From: an uncultured Bacteroidales bacterium
Lineage (GTDB): Bacteria > Bacteroidota > Bacteroidia > Bacteroidales > Paludibacteraceae
Reading direction: 5' to 3'
Length of the DNA stretch: 64,000 nucleotides
Assembly: GCA_934728255.1 (NCBI GenBank)
Contig: CAKVEC010000002.1
Coordinates: 124,001 to 188,000, forward strand
Shown here in pieces: positions 44,489-52,501 of the stretch. The notes below the pieces were generated by a model. The model searched no databases and was not told the DNA's origin. It worked only from the letters and a program-made list of their open reading frames with translations. Both the position numbers and the translations under genes were made by a program. How positions within the stretch are numbered: position 1 is the first letter of the stretch; each line of letters begins with the position of its first letter.

Positions 44489-44521
44489 GTTGCAGTCCTA
44501 AACGTGGCTCTGAACAAGTAA
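44482..44521 (+). pseudogene. duplicated remnant of the GGGtGRT 3' end
   Basis: ATGGTAGGTTGCA, then TAAACGTGGCTCT and GAACAAGTAA match 43791-43803 and the last ~35 bp of the intact GGGtGRT gene, with two short deletions between the blocks. It encodes no protein. It appears to be the ancestral or copied gene end beyond the HNH insertion. Confidence 0.85.
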
Positions 44522-44540
44522 TTTAGTGCTTATATATACC

Positions 44541-44578
44541 AAAGCCTCCCGCTTGATTTAATCAGGCGGGAGGTTTTG
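44541..44578. terminator. bidirectional terminator between the HNH and LRR genes
   Basis: CCTCCCGC / GCGGGAGG stem extended by TTGATTTAATCA, followed by TTTTGGTTT. It serves the plus-strand HNH transcript, and on the other strand the LRR gene. Confidence 0.8.
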
Positions 44579-44604
44579 GTTTGTATTTGTATCTCTATTC
44601 TTTC

Positions 44605-46332
44605 CTATTTCTTGTCGATGACGATGATGCCGGAGGGGAGGAAGATGGTGTCGCCGGAGAGTTGGAGTTGGAGAAGGGGGCAGTCGTCGAAAGTAACGAC
44701 ATATTTCCAGTAATTGTCGGCTTTGAGTTTGGCTTCAACGGCAGACGTGATTTTGACTGTTTTGAGAGCCGTACAGCCGGAGAATGCCCCCTCGCCGAGG
44801 TCGGTAACACCCGGCAGACTCACAGAGACGAGACCGGTACAATGGTCGAAAGCGTCTTCGCCGACCTGCTTTACACCAACTGGCAACTCGATAGATGTCA
44901 GTTTCTTACATTCCCAAAAGAAACGCTCGGGCAGCACACGGAGGTTCTGCGGGAGGGTAACACTCGTCAAGGCGGTACAGCCCGAGAACATATCGTAACT
45001 CATTCCCTCCTTGATGTTTTTGGGGAAGACCACCGATTGCAGTTTGGTGCAACGTTGGAAACAGCCGTGTACGGCATCTATCCGGTCGCCCTCAAAGACC
45101 ACTCTGGAAAGGTTCTTGCAATCGCGGAAAGCCGAACCTTGTATCACCTTGACCGTAGCGGGAATAACAATCTCCGTGATAGGAGTGCAGGCAAATGCTC
45201 CATTGGGGATTTCGTCCATATAGGCAGGTATCTTAACGGACTTGATGGTGGTTTGCGCAAACAGGTCGCCACGCATAGAGGTTACCCGATATTTCTTGCC
45301 GTTGTAGTTCACATAGTCGGGAATAACAATATCTTTGCCCGCAACGGCAGTAGTAGCCAAGGCAGACATAAACGCCCAAGGACTTTTGCTATCGTTGTGG
45401 AGAATATAGGTGATACCCTCGATATCCACATACGCACCCGAGTCGTTGGAATGGAGTACTTTGCCGGTCTTGTCCGTATCGGATGTAGAGATAGTTTGCT
45501 TATCCGGTTCCGGATCCCAGTGCGTCCATTTGACTTTGTGAGCGTTCTCATAGCCGCCGTGTGCGGCAAAATAGGCACGGGTGTCATCGGATATAAAACC
45601 ATCCAAAGAAAACAGTGGTACCAACGAAGAGCGGATAAGGGTTTTATAGCAATCGCCACCGATCAGATCTACCATACGACGGTGGTCACCATTGATGACC
45701 CAGTTGTAGGTGTCATTGCCCATAGCGTATTCGCCCAGTGCCTCGTTGTACCATTTCACAAAGTTATTGAGTACGTCGCACCGGTCGTATATTATATCTT
45801 TCAGCGCATGGTAACGATGCCACGCAGGGGAAAGGCTCATGTCCACCCCCTTACTTTCCGCCTTGTCAAGCATCAGATACTCGTCCACGAGACTTTGGTT
45901 ATCCATATCGAGGACAGAGGGTTGCTTCCCTACCCAATCCACTTGGTCGGCGGCTTTCTTGGGCGGGAAGACGGGTTGTTTGACAGACAATGTGCCATAG
46001 TGATCTTCGATAGGATAGCCGAGCGGCTCAAAGAGGGCGGTGTGCTGCTTTGGGAGACGGATAGTAGGTGCTTCGTCCTCCTGCACTTCTTTGCTTGCAC
46101 CCGGATGTATCATCGCATCCATCTGTTTCTCCAACTGCTTGTCCCTACTTGACTGTTTTTGCTTGTCCTGTTTATTCTCTGTGGCTTTTTCAACTGTCTT
46201 GCGCACAACCTGTTGCGTAGCGTGTTGTGCAGCCTGACGGAACAGATTGCCAAAACTCTGCGCCTGTACGGACAGGGAATACAAGGAAACAGCAATGAGG
46301 AGAGAGACAGAAAAAACGGATGTGTGGTTCAT
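44605..46332 (-). CDS. secreted BspA-like leucine-rich-repeat protein
   Basis: A 575-residue exported protein: signal peptide MNHTSVFSVSLLIAVSLYSL (..SVQAQ), a Gln/Lys-rich, probably helical region (residues 25-80), an unassigned middle domain, and about eight BspA/TpLRR (LRR_5) repeats with the pattern IPxGAFxxCxxLTSVTLP (e.g. EGAFSGCTALKTVKI). Such proteins usually mediate surface adhesion. The start MNHTS is preferred over a Met 10 codons upstream because the promoter ends just before it. No T9SS tail is evident. Confidence 0.88.
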   Translation of the reverse strand: MNHTSVFSVSLLIAVSLYSLSVQAQSFGNLFRQAAQHATQQVVRKTVEKATENKQDKQKQSSRDKQLEKQMDAMIHPGASKEVQEDEAPTIRLPKQHTALFEPLGYPIEDHYGTLSVKQPVFPPKKAADQVDWVGKQPSVLDMDNQSLVDEYLMLDKAESKGVDMSLSPAWHRYHALKDIIYDRCDVLNNFVKWYNEALGEYAMGNDTYNWVINGDHRRMVDLIGGDCYKTLIRSSLVPLFSLDGFISDDTRAYFAAHGGYENAHKVKWTHWDPEPDKQTISTSDTDKTGKVLHSNDSGAYVDIEGITYILHNDSKSPWAFMSALATTAVAGKDIVIPDYVNYNGKKYRVTSMRGDLFAQTTIKSVKIPAYMDEIPNGAFACTPITEIVIPATVKVIQGSAFRDCKNLSRVVFEGDRIDAVHGCFQRCTKLQSVVFPKNIKEGMSYDMFSGCTALTSVTLPQNLRVLPERFFWECKKLTSIELPVGVKQVGEDAFDHCTGLVSVSLPGVTDLGEGAFSGCTALKTVKITSAVEAKLKADNYWKYVVTFDDCPLLQLQLSGDTIFLPSGIIVIDKK

Positions 46333-46351
46333 AGTATTTTTATATTTGCTG

Positions 46352-46383
46352 CAAAGGTACAACTAATTTCTAAAATAAACAAA
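46352..46383 (-). promoter_or_regulatory. promoter of the LRR protein
   Basis: Minus-strand TACCTTTG (plus strand CAAAGGTA, 46352-46359) and TTTG (CAAA, 46380-46383), 20-bp spacer, about 20 bp before the ATG. Confidence 0.75.
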
Positions 46384-46440
46384 ATAAATGAATATATTAT
46401 TGACTGATCGTGATGGGTAAACACCCACTATCATAAGCAG

Positions 46441-46490
46441 AATCACCTACTAATCACCTACTAATCACCTACTAATCACCTACTCTTGAC
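46441..46490. repeat. 11-bp tandem array, core AGGTGATT (site E, reverse orientation)
   Basis: Four units of ACTAATCACCT on the plus strand (AGGTGATTAGT on the minus). On the minus strand it is preceded by TCAAGAGTAGGTGATTA, identical to the start of site A. The ~500-bp gap (46333-46864) also holds a palindrome, the MraZ boxes and a heptamer tract, but no gene. Confidence 0.95.
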
Positions 46491-46583
46491 AGTATGACGA
46501 AACGGCAAAACAAGGCAGCCGAATACGGCTACAGCGAAGACAACAAAACGGAAAAGGCAGAGACTATGAGTAACAGAGAGATG

Positions 46584-46602
46584 GCGGGCTTGGCAAGCCC
46601 GC
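46584..46602. repeat. palindrome GCGGGCTTGGCAAGCCCGC
   Basis: Reverse-complement copy of the palindrome at 36523, 94 bp from site E. Perfect 9-bp arms. Confidence 0.9.
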
Positions 46603-46769
46603 AGCGGTGAAGCCAAGGGGGAAAGTGTGTTACATTGGGTTTTTTCGGCAATAATTATCACCACTTTGCGCCACAATGTTTATAAAGTATGTATTTTATT
46701 GATTTTGTACGATTTGAATAATGTTTGCTTTGTTGAAAAGTTGTTGAAAAGAGCGTGGATATTTTTTTT

Positions 46770-46785
46770 GTGGGGAAAAGTGGGG
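46770..46785 (+). promoter_or_regulatory. putative MraZ operator (two TGGGG boxes)
   Basis: TGGGG at 46771 and again at 46781, separated by 5 nt. MraZ of E. coli and other bacteria binds TGGGN direct repeats with 5-nt spacers upstream of its own gene. The second box covers the -33 position of the promoter, as expected for autorepression. Confidence 0.65.
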
Positions 46786-46803
46786 TAATTCAAATAAAAG
46801 TTG

Positions 46804-46811
46804 TACCTTTG
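46804..46811 (+). promoter_or_regulatory. promoter (-7 box) of the mraZ/dcw operon
   Basis: TACCTTTG. The -33 position 20 bp upstream falls in the second TGGGG box and does not match TTTG. Confidence 0.65.
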
Positions 46812-46824
46812 CAACGGTTTTGAG

Positions 46825-46852
46825 AATGCGTAATGCATAATGCGTAATGCGT
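46825..46852. repeat. heptamer tract in the mraZ 5' leader
   Basis: Four 7-bp units (AATGCGT, AATGCAT, AATGCGT twice) between the promoter and the mraZ ATG. Confidence 0.9.
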
Positions 46853-46864
46853 AATTAGTAGAAT

Positions 46865-47311
46865 ATGAGTACATTTATCGGAAATATCGAGGCGCGTGCA
46901 GACGAGAAAGGGCGCATTTTCGTTCCTGCCGTGTATCGGAAGATACTGAACGAGGCGGAAAGCAAACGCATCGTTATGCGCCGTGATACCGATAATGAGT
47001 GTCTGATATTCTACCCCGAGCAGGTATGGAACGAGAAAGTGGGGCAGTTGCGCCAAGCCCTGGACGAATGGGATCCGGAAGACCAAATGCTGCTGATGCA
47101 GTTTATGTCGGACGCCGAGTTTCTGGATATGGACAATCAAGGACGTATCTTGCTACAAAAGAAGAACTTGGAGACGATAGGGGCGCAACAGGACGTGTTG
47201 TTTGTAGGTATGCTGGATAGGTTTGCGCTATGGAGTCCCGAAAAATTTGGCGAGAAGCGGCTTGACCAGAAGGATTTGGCGAGCCGGATAAGACAAAAGA
47301 TGAAAGGATAA
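46865..47311 (+). CDS. mraZ: transcriptional regulator MraZ
   Basis: A 148-residue ring-forming DNA-binding protein, first gene of the division and cell wall cluster. Two AbrB-like SpoVT halves each carry the DxxxR signature: ADEKGRIFVPA near residue 13 and MDNQGRILLQ in the second half. It usually represses its own operon; matching TGGGG boxes lie upstream. It starts 5 bp before the rsmH ATG. Confidence 0.96.
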   Translation: MSTFIGNIEARADEKGRIFVPAVYRKILNEAESKRIVMRRDTDNECLIFYPEQVWNEKVGQLRQALDEWDPEDQMLLMQFMSDAEFLDMDNQGRILLQKKNLETIGAQQDVLFVGMLDRFALWSPEKFGEKRLDQKDLASRIRQKMKG

Positions 47312-47315
47312 GACT

Positions 47316-48353
47316 ATGGAGAATGTGTACCATATACCGGCGATGTTGCGTGAGACGATAGACGGACTGAAGATACAGCCCGATGGGACGTATGTGGACG
47401 TAACTTTCGGCGGAGGCGGACATTCGAGAGCCATTATGGCGGCGTTGGGAGCAAATGGGCGTCTGTTCTCGTTTGACCAGGATATGGACGCATATAATAA
47501 TGCACAATGCACAATGCATAATGCACAATGGACTTCCCCCATCCCCCTCAAAGAGGGGGAGACGAGAACGGGTATGTCTCAATCAAGTATTTCTCTGTTG
47601 GATGATTCGAGGTGGCAGTTTGTACACGGGAATTTCCGGTACCTAAAGAACTTTATGGACTACTATGGGGTGGAAGAGATTGACGGGCTGCTGGCAGATT
47701 TGGGTGTAAGTTTTCATCACTTTGACGAGGCGGAGCGCGGGTTCAGTTTCCGTTTTGCCGGTCCATTGGACATGCGTATGAACCAATCAGCCAAACGTAC
47801 CGCCGCCGACATTGTGAACACGTACAGCGAGGAAGAACTCGCGCGCGTACTATATTTATATGGGGAGATGAAGAACTCGCGGCAGATAGCGAAAGCCATT
47901 GTGCGGGCGAGAGAGAAAGAGGCGATAATGAGGACGGAGCAGTTGGTACAATGCACAATGCGCAATGCGCAATGCACGATTGATAATGGGCAGATTGAGG
48001 TGCCGACGGGTATGAAAAAAGATATGGCGCGGCTGTTCCAGGCACTGCGTATGGAGGTGAATGACGAACTCGGGGCATTGCGCGAGATGCTGGTGGCAGC
48101 ACGCGACCTATTGAAGCCCGGAGGACGAATTGCAATACTGACTTACCACTCGTTGGAAGACCGGTTGGTAAAGAACTTCCTGCGGTCGGGCAACATAGAA
48201 GGCGAGATAGAAAAAGACTTTTACGGAAACATACTGACGCCATTCAAACTGATAGAGAAAGGACTGACGGCAAGCGAGGAAGAGGTGGAGCGCAACCCGA
48301 GAAGCCGCAGCGCAAAACTGCGGGTGGCGGAGAAAGTTGCAATTAACAATTAA
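47316..48353 (+). CDS. rsmH: 16S rRNA (cytosine1402-N4)-methyltransferase, with repeat insertions
   Basis: A 345-residue SAM-dependent methyltransferase (MraW). Core motifs: VDVTFGGGGHSRAIM, LADLGVSFHHFDEAERGFSFR, GPLDMRMN, FQALRMEVNDEL, ITYHSLEDRLVKNF, and NPRSRSAKLRV. Compared with the usual ~300 residues it has extra segments. One of about 35 residues (AQCTMHNAQW onward) comes before FVHGNFRYLKNF. A second (QCTMRNAQCTIDNGQIEVPT) comes before KKDMARLFQALR. Both contain tandem 7-bp DNA repeats. The frame and all catalytic motifs are intact. The C-terminal AINN is also repeat-encoded. Confidence 0.93.
   Translation: MENVYHIPAMLRETIDGLKIQPDGTYVDVTFGGGGHSRAIMAALGANGRLFSFDQDMDAYNNAQCTMHNAQWTSPIPLKEGETRTGMSQSSISLLDDSRWQFVHGNFRYLKNFMDYYGVEEIDGLLADLGVSFHHFDEAERGFSFRFAGPLDMRMNQSAKRTAADIVNTYSEEELARVLYLYGEMKNSRQIAKAIVRAREKEAIMRTEQLVQCTMRNAQCTIDNGQIEVPTGMKKDMARLFQALRMEVNDELGALREMLVAARDLLKPGGRIAILTYHSLEDRLVKNFLRSGNIEGEIEKDFYGNILTPFKLIEKGLTASEEEVERNPRSRSAKLRVAEKVAINN
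47497..47531. repeat. heptamer tract inside rsmH (1)
   Basis: Five 7-bp units (ATAATGC, ACAATGC twice, ATAATGC, ACAATGG) within the coding sequence. Twelve bp further on, CCCCCTC AAA GAGGGGG (47543-47559) forms a 7-bp hairpin in the same inserted segment. Confidence 0.93.
47948..47975. repeat. heptamer tract inside rsmH (2)
   Basis: Four 7-bp units (ACAATGC twice, GCAATGC twice) in frame in a second, less conserved part of the gene. Confidence 0.93.
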
Positions 48354-48368
48354 GAATTAACAATTAAC
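48341..48368. repeat. heptamer tract AATTAAC at the rsmH 3' end
   Basis: AATTAAC, AATTAAG, AATTAAC, AATTAAC. It includes the rsmH stop codon. A related tract built on AATTAAC with AGGTAAT insertions lies at 48882-48922, before ftsI. The rest of the 192-bp gap to ftsL contains the CCTTATATTC-type words and small hairpins such as GTGTGCTTCCGCACAC. Confidence 0.85.
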
Positions 48369-48545
48369 ATGCAGAGTATGGTATAAGAGTGCTATCCACC
48401 TTACATCCTCCTTATATTCTTCTTACTTTGAACAATAAGGAGTTCTACTCAGCCCACTGGGCTTCGTGTCGCTTCGGCGCTCAGTGTGCTTCCGCACACC
48501 CGCCTTACGCTTCACCTATACGCATCCTAAAACGATCCTATAACA

Positions 48546-48860
48546 ATGAATACGCACGATATACAGAGTTGGCTCAATGGAGAGAAACTGATGAGCAAAG
48601 GGTTGCGCAAACAGTACAAACTGATTGTGCTGATTATCGTGATGGTATTTGTCTATATCTATGCGGGTTATCAGTCGATGTACCAGCAGCACAAACTGAC
48701 GGATACCAAAAAAGAGATGTTGGATGCGAAGTTTGAGTATCTGACTATCAGTGCGAAATGGGTGAATGCGACACGGCAATCGGAGATAGTGCGCACCTTG
48801 GAGGAACGTGGGAGCAACCTAAAAGAGAACACGACACCACCGGTGAAAATTAATAATTAA
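48546..48860 (+). CDS. ftsL: FtsL-like division protein
   Basis: A 104-residue single-pass membrane protein: basic N-terminus, one transmembrane helix (LIVLIIVMVFVYIYAGY, about residues 27-43) and a short periplasmic coiled-coil-like region. This is the Bacteroidetes FtsL-like form, recognised mainly by its place between rsmH and the penicillin-binding protein gene. FtsL recruits and activates the septal synthase FtsWI. Confidence 0.85.
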   Translation: MNTHDIQSWLNGEKLMSKGLRKQYKLIVLIIVMVFVYIYAGYQSMYQQHKLTDTKKEMLDAKFEYLTISAKWVNATRQSEIVRTLEERGSNLKENTTPPVKINN

Positions 48861-48927
48861 TATGCAGGGTAGGATTTGCTAATTAACAGGTAATAATTAA
48901 CAGGTAATAATTAACAATTAACATACA

Positions 48928-50730
48928 TTGTCGGACGAGCAGAAAAATACGATATTGCGTTTTGCACTGATATTCGGTGTGATTGCGCTGGGTTTTGCAG
49001 CCGTAATAGGCAAGATTGTCTATATACAGGTGTTTGACAGCGAGCGTTGGTTGGCGATTGCCGGCAAGCAAGTGGCCGTGAATCAGCCTATCCGCGCCAC
49101 ACGTGGCAATATCCTCGACTGCAACGGCAACCTGCTGGCAAGCAGTATGCCGCAGTACTATGTTTATATGGATACGCGCGTGCCCGCACTGCATGAAAAG
49201 AACGGCAAACTATATAAAGAAAGCATAGACTCGTTGTCAGCCAACCTGAGCCAAATCATCGGCGACCGCAGTGCCGCAGAATACAAGCAACTGATTTCCA
49301 AAGCATATCGGAATGGGGAGAGCCGTTTGAAGATCACCCCCAAGCGCATAGACTACCTGCAAAAGCGCAAGTTGGAACAGTCGTACCCGATACGGTTGGG
49401 CAAATATAAAAGCGGTATTCTTTTTGAGGCGCAGCACAAGCGCATCAAACCTTTCGGCAACCTTGCGAGCCGCACGATAGGCAGCATCTACGGCGATGAC
49501 GGATACGGCAATGCGGGTTTGGAAAAGGCCTTTGAGGAGCAACTGCGGGGCACTGACGGGGTGAGTGCGCGGCAGCGTATCGGCGGGCGGACAGAGTATG
49601 TAACGATAGAAGAAGCCGAAGACGGAATGGATGTGGTAACGACGATAGACACGGATTTGCAGGATATAGCCGAGAAAGCCTTGCGGCAACAGTTGGGGGT
49701 GATAGACGGCGAATGGGGTTGCTGCATACTGATGGAGACTCACTCGGGGGAGGTGAAAGCCATTGTGAACCTCGACCGCACGAGCGACGGCACCTACTGC
49801 GAGATGAAGAACCACGCCGTAACACGCGTGGAACCCGGTTCGACCTTCAAGACCATTGCTATGATGGCAGCATTGGACGACGGCAAGGCGGATATAGACG
49901 ACACGGTACGTGTATATAAAGACGGTTGGACCTATATCAAAGTTCGTCACAAAGACGCCCACCCGCACGATACAGTTTATACCATGCGGTCCGCATTAGC
50001 AGTATCGAGCAATATCGCCATGGCGAAACTGATTACCCACGCCTACGAGGGGAGCGCAAAGAAATTCGTGAACCGAATAGGGAAAATGGGTTTATTAGAC
50101 AGCATCTATTGCGAGATACCCGGTGCACAGCAGAACCGCATAGACATACCGAGAGATACGGTAACACTGAGCAAGATGTCGTACGGCTATTCGGTGGAGA
50201 TGAGCCCGATGCAGATGATGATGTTCTACAACGCCATTGCCAACGACGGCAAGATGATCCGCCCCATATTAGTAAAAGAGATACAGCAGAACGGCGAGAC
50301 CGTAAAACGATACAGCACGGAGACGGTGAAGTCGTCGATATGCAGTTCGTCCACGCTGCGGGATATACGGGGGGCATTGCACGATGTAGTATGGGACAAC
50401 CATCTGGGGACAGCATCGGTGAACCCCTGGGGGCAGCGCAAAGCGCAGAGCAACTTAGTACACATAGCGGGCAAGACCGGTACGGCGCAGTTGCTCATCA
50501 ACGGACGCTACACAGGCAGACGGCACAGAATGACTTTTGTGGGGTATTTCCCCGAAGAAGACCCGCAGTACACGTGTATATGTGTTATCAACGACCCCGC
50601 CCATTACGGGTATTACGATGCCGGTATGGACTGCGGTACGGTGGTGAGAAAGGTTGCCGAAAAAACGATGGCTAGCACAGGGTGCTATGTATTTGACAAA
50701 GAAGGGAACAAGGTTCTGGAGAAAAGATAG
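48928..50730 (+). CDS. ftsI: septal penicillin-binding transpeptidase
   Basis: A 600-residue class B penicillin-binding protein. N-terminal membrane anchor (LRFALIFGVIALGFAAVIG), the dimerisation domain opening with PIRATRGNILDCNGNLLA, and the transpeptidase domain with active-site Ser in EPGSTFKT (about residue 303), SSN in AVSSNIAMAKL, and KTGTAQ (about 515). It crosslinks septal peptidoglycan with FtsW. The C-terminal PASTA domain found in many Bacteroidetes FtsI homologues is absent; the protein stops soon after the transpeptidase fold. The start is TTG at 48928, since no ATG precedes the membrane anchor. Confidence 0.93.
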   Translation: MSDEQKNTILRFALIFGVIALGFAAVIGKIVYIQVFDSERWLAIAGKQVAVNQPIRATRGNILDCNGNLLASSMPQYYVYMDTRVPALHEKNGKLYKESIDSLSANLSQIIGDRSAAEYKQLISKAYRNGESRLKITPKRIDYLQKRKLEQSYPIRLGKYKSGILFEAQHKRIKPFGNLASRTIGSIYGDDGYGNAGLEKAFEEQLRGTDGVSARQRIGGRTEYVTIEEAEDGMDVVTTIDTDLQDIAEKALRQQLGVIDGEWGCCILMETHSGEVKAIVNLDRTSDGTYCEMKNHAVTRVEPGSTFKTIAMMAALDDGKADIDDTVRVYKDGWTYIKVRHKDAHPHDTVYTMRSALAVSSNIAMAKLITHAYEGSAKKFVNRIGKMGLLDSIYCEIPGAQQNRIDIPRDTVTLSKMSYGYSVEMSPMQMMMFYNAIANDGKMIRPILVKEIQQNGETVKRYSTETVKSSICSSSTLRDIRGALHDVVWDNHLGTASVNPWGQRKAQSNLVHIAGKTGTAQLLINGRYTGRRHRMTFVGYFPEEDPQYTCICVINDPAHYGYYDAGMDCGTVVRKVAEKTMASTGCYVFDKEGNKVLEKR

Positions 50731-50736
50731 GTTGGG

Positions 50737-50758
50737 AACGTTAATTATCGTGTAATTA
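50737..50758 (+). repeat. post-stop dispersed element, copy 3
   Basis: A 22-bp sequence starting AACGTTAATTATCGTGTAAT, 6 bp after the ftsI stop codon. It is identical over 22 bp to 52354-52375 after murE. A looser copy (AACGTTAATTGTCGTATAAT) lies at 32803. Confidence 0.85.
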
Positions 50759-50894
50759 ATCGTTAATTATTCCTTTCTTTGAAAATATATAATTAACCAT
50801 ATAATTGAACCATTAATTTTATGTATCCTATGCCGCAAAGCGGCAAGAGAAATAAAGGAAATTATTATACATTTGAATTAGTTTTGAATACAAT

Positions 50895-52346
50895 ATGAAA
50901 CTGAAGGAATTACTGCAAGCCATAGAGGTGAAGCAGGTGGTCGGAAGCACCGACAAGGAGATAAAAGATATACAGTTCGACTCACGCAAAGTGGGACAGG
51001 GCGACTTGTTCGTGGCGCAGGCGGGAACGGCAGTGGACGGACATACGTTCATAGCCTCGTGCGTAGGAAAAGGGGCTGCCGCCGTAGTGCTGAGCAACAC
51101 AGAGTATATGCCCGAGAACACCGACGGCACGACCTATATCCTTGTAGAGAACACCGACCACGCTCTTGGTCTGCTGGCAAGTCGTTGGTTCGGCGAGCCG
51201 AGCAAACGGCTGACATTAGTGGGGGTAACAGGTACGAACGGAAAGACCACCATCGCCACACTGCTCTATAAGTTGGTGCGCGGGCTCGGACACAAGGCAG
51301 GGCTGCTCTCGACAGTGGTGAACTATGTAGAAGACGAGGCGATACCCGCCACACACACGACCCCCGATGCGATTGAGTTGAACGGGTTGCTGCGCCGAAT
51401 GGCAGATGCGGAATGTGAGTACGCCTTTATGGAAGTGAGCAGCCACGCCATTGCGCAGGAACGTATTGCGGGGCTGGATTTCGACGGGGCGTTGTTTACG
51501 AACCTGACGCGCGACCATATCGATTACCACAAGACCTTTGACAACTACCGCGACACGAAAAAACGCCTGTTTGACGGGCTGAAGAGAGAGGCTTTTGCCG
51601 TTACGAACAAAGACGACAAAAACGGGTTGGTTATGACCCAGAACTGCCGTGCGAAAGTACATACCTACTCCACCCGTGCGATGGCGGACTACCATGCGAA
51701 GATATTGGAAGAGGGTTTTGACGGAATGCTATTAGACGTAAACGGGCAGGAGGTGTTTGTGCCGCTGGTGGGGCGGTTCAACGTGAGCAACCTGCTCTGT
51801 ATCTACGGAGCAGCGATGTGCCTCGGATTCGACAAGACGGAAGTGCTACGGGTACTATCGACGCTGCACCCCGTGAACGGACGGTTTGAGACGATACGCA
51901 GCGAGAAAGGTTGGACGGCGATAGTGGATTATGCGCACACGCCCGATGCGGTAGATAATGTGATACAGACTATCAACGAGATACGCAAGAAAGGCAGCCG
52001 GCTGATTACCGTGGTGGGCTGCGGCGGCAACCGCGACAAAGGCAAACGCCCGATGATGGCAGCGATAGCCAAACGCGGTTCAGACCAATTGATACTGACC
52101 TCGGACAACCCGCGCGACGAAGAACCGATAGACATCCTGCACGATATGGAAGCGGGACTGAGCGAGGAGGAACTTAAACAGACGCTTGTGATAGAAGACC
52201 GCGAGACCGCCATCAAGACGGCTTGCACACTGGCACAAGCGGGCGATGTGATACTCGTAGCGGGCAAAGGGCACGAAGACTACCAGATTATCAAAGGCGT
52301 GAAGCACCACTTTGATGACCACGAGGTGATACGGAAATACTGTTGA
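50895..52346 (+). CDS. murE: UDP-MurNAc-L-Ala-D-Glu:meso-DAP ligase
   Basis: A 483-residue cytoplasmic Mur ligase adding the third residue of the peptidoglycan stem peptide. P-loop GVTGTNGKTTIATLL, EVSSHAIAQERI, and the DNPRDEEP motif that selects meso-diaminopimelate rather than lysine. The organism should therefore have DAP-type peptidoglycan. It lies between ftsI and mraY in the normal order. Confidence 0.97.
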   Translation: MKLKELLQAIEVKQVVGSTDKEIKDIQFDSRKVGQGDLFVAQAGTAVDGHTFIASCVGKGAAAVVLSNTEYMPENTDGTTYILVENTDHALGLLASRWFGEPSKRLTLVGVTGTNGKTTIATLLYKLVRGLGHKAGLLSTVVNYVEDEAIPATHTTPDAIELNGLLRRMADAECEYAFMEVSSHAIAQERIAGLDFDGALFTNLTRDHIDYHKTFDNYRDTKKRLFDGLKREAFAVTNKDDKNGLVMTQNCRAKVHTYSTRAMADYHAKILEEGFDGMLLDVNGQEVFVPLVGRFNVSNLLCIYGAAMCLGFDKTEVLRVLSTLHPVNGRFETIRSEKGWTAIVDYAHTPDAVDNVIQTINEIRKKGSRLITVVGCGGNRDKGKRPMMAAIAKRGSDQLILTSDNPRDEEPIDILHDMEAGLSEEELKQTLVIEDRETAIKTACTLAQAGDVILVAGKGHEDYQIIKGVKHHFDDHEVIRKYC

Positions 52347-52353
52347 GTATAAG

Positions 52354-52375
52354 AACGTTAATTATCGTGTAATTA
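52354..52375 (+). repeat. post-stop dispersed element, copy 4
   Basis: Exact 22-bp match to the copy after ftsI, 8 bp after the murE stop codon. The remaining gap to mraY carries TTCATAA-type heptamers (about 52468-52494). Confidence 0.85.
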
Positions 52376-52501
52376 GATGTTATTTTTTGCTCCAAATATG
52401 ATCAAAAATTATTCAAATATATAAGAATGGGGCATCCACAAATTAACACAAAAAACGCCGTTAATTCATAATTCTTCATTCATAATTTATAATTAGAAGA
52501 A

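Noticed and set aside
44581..46152. Long plus-strand open frame of 523 codons opposite the LRR protein
   Set aside because: It is the antisense shadow of the LRR gene, which has a signal peptide, LRR repeats and a promoter. The plus-strand translation has no recognisable features.
48389..48736. Open frame overlapping ftsL in another frame
   Set aside because: It starts in repeat and hairpin sequence and overlaps most of the better supported ftsL. It has no membrane segment or family match.
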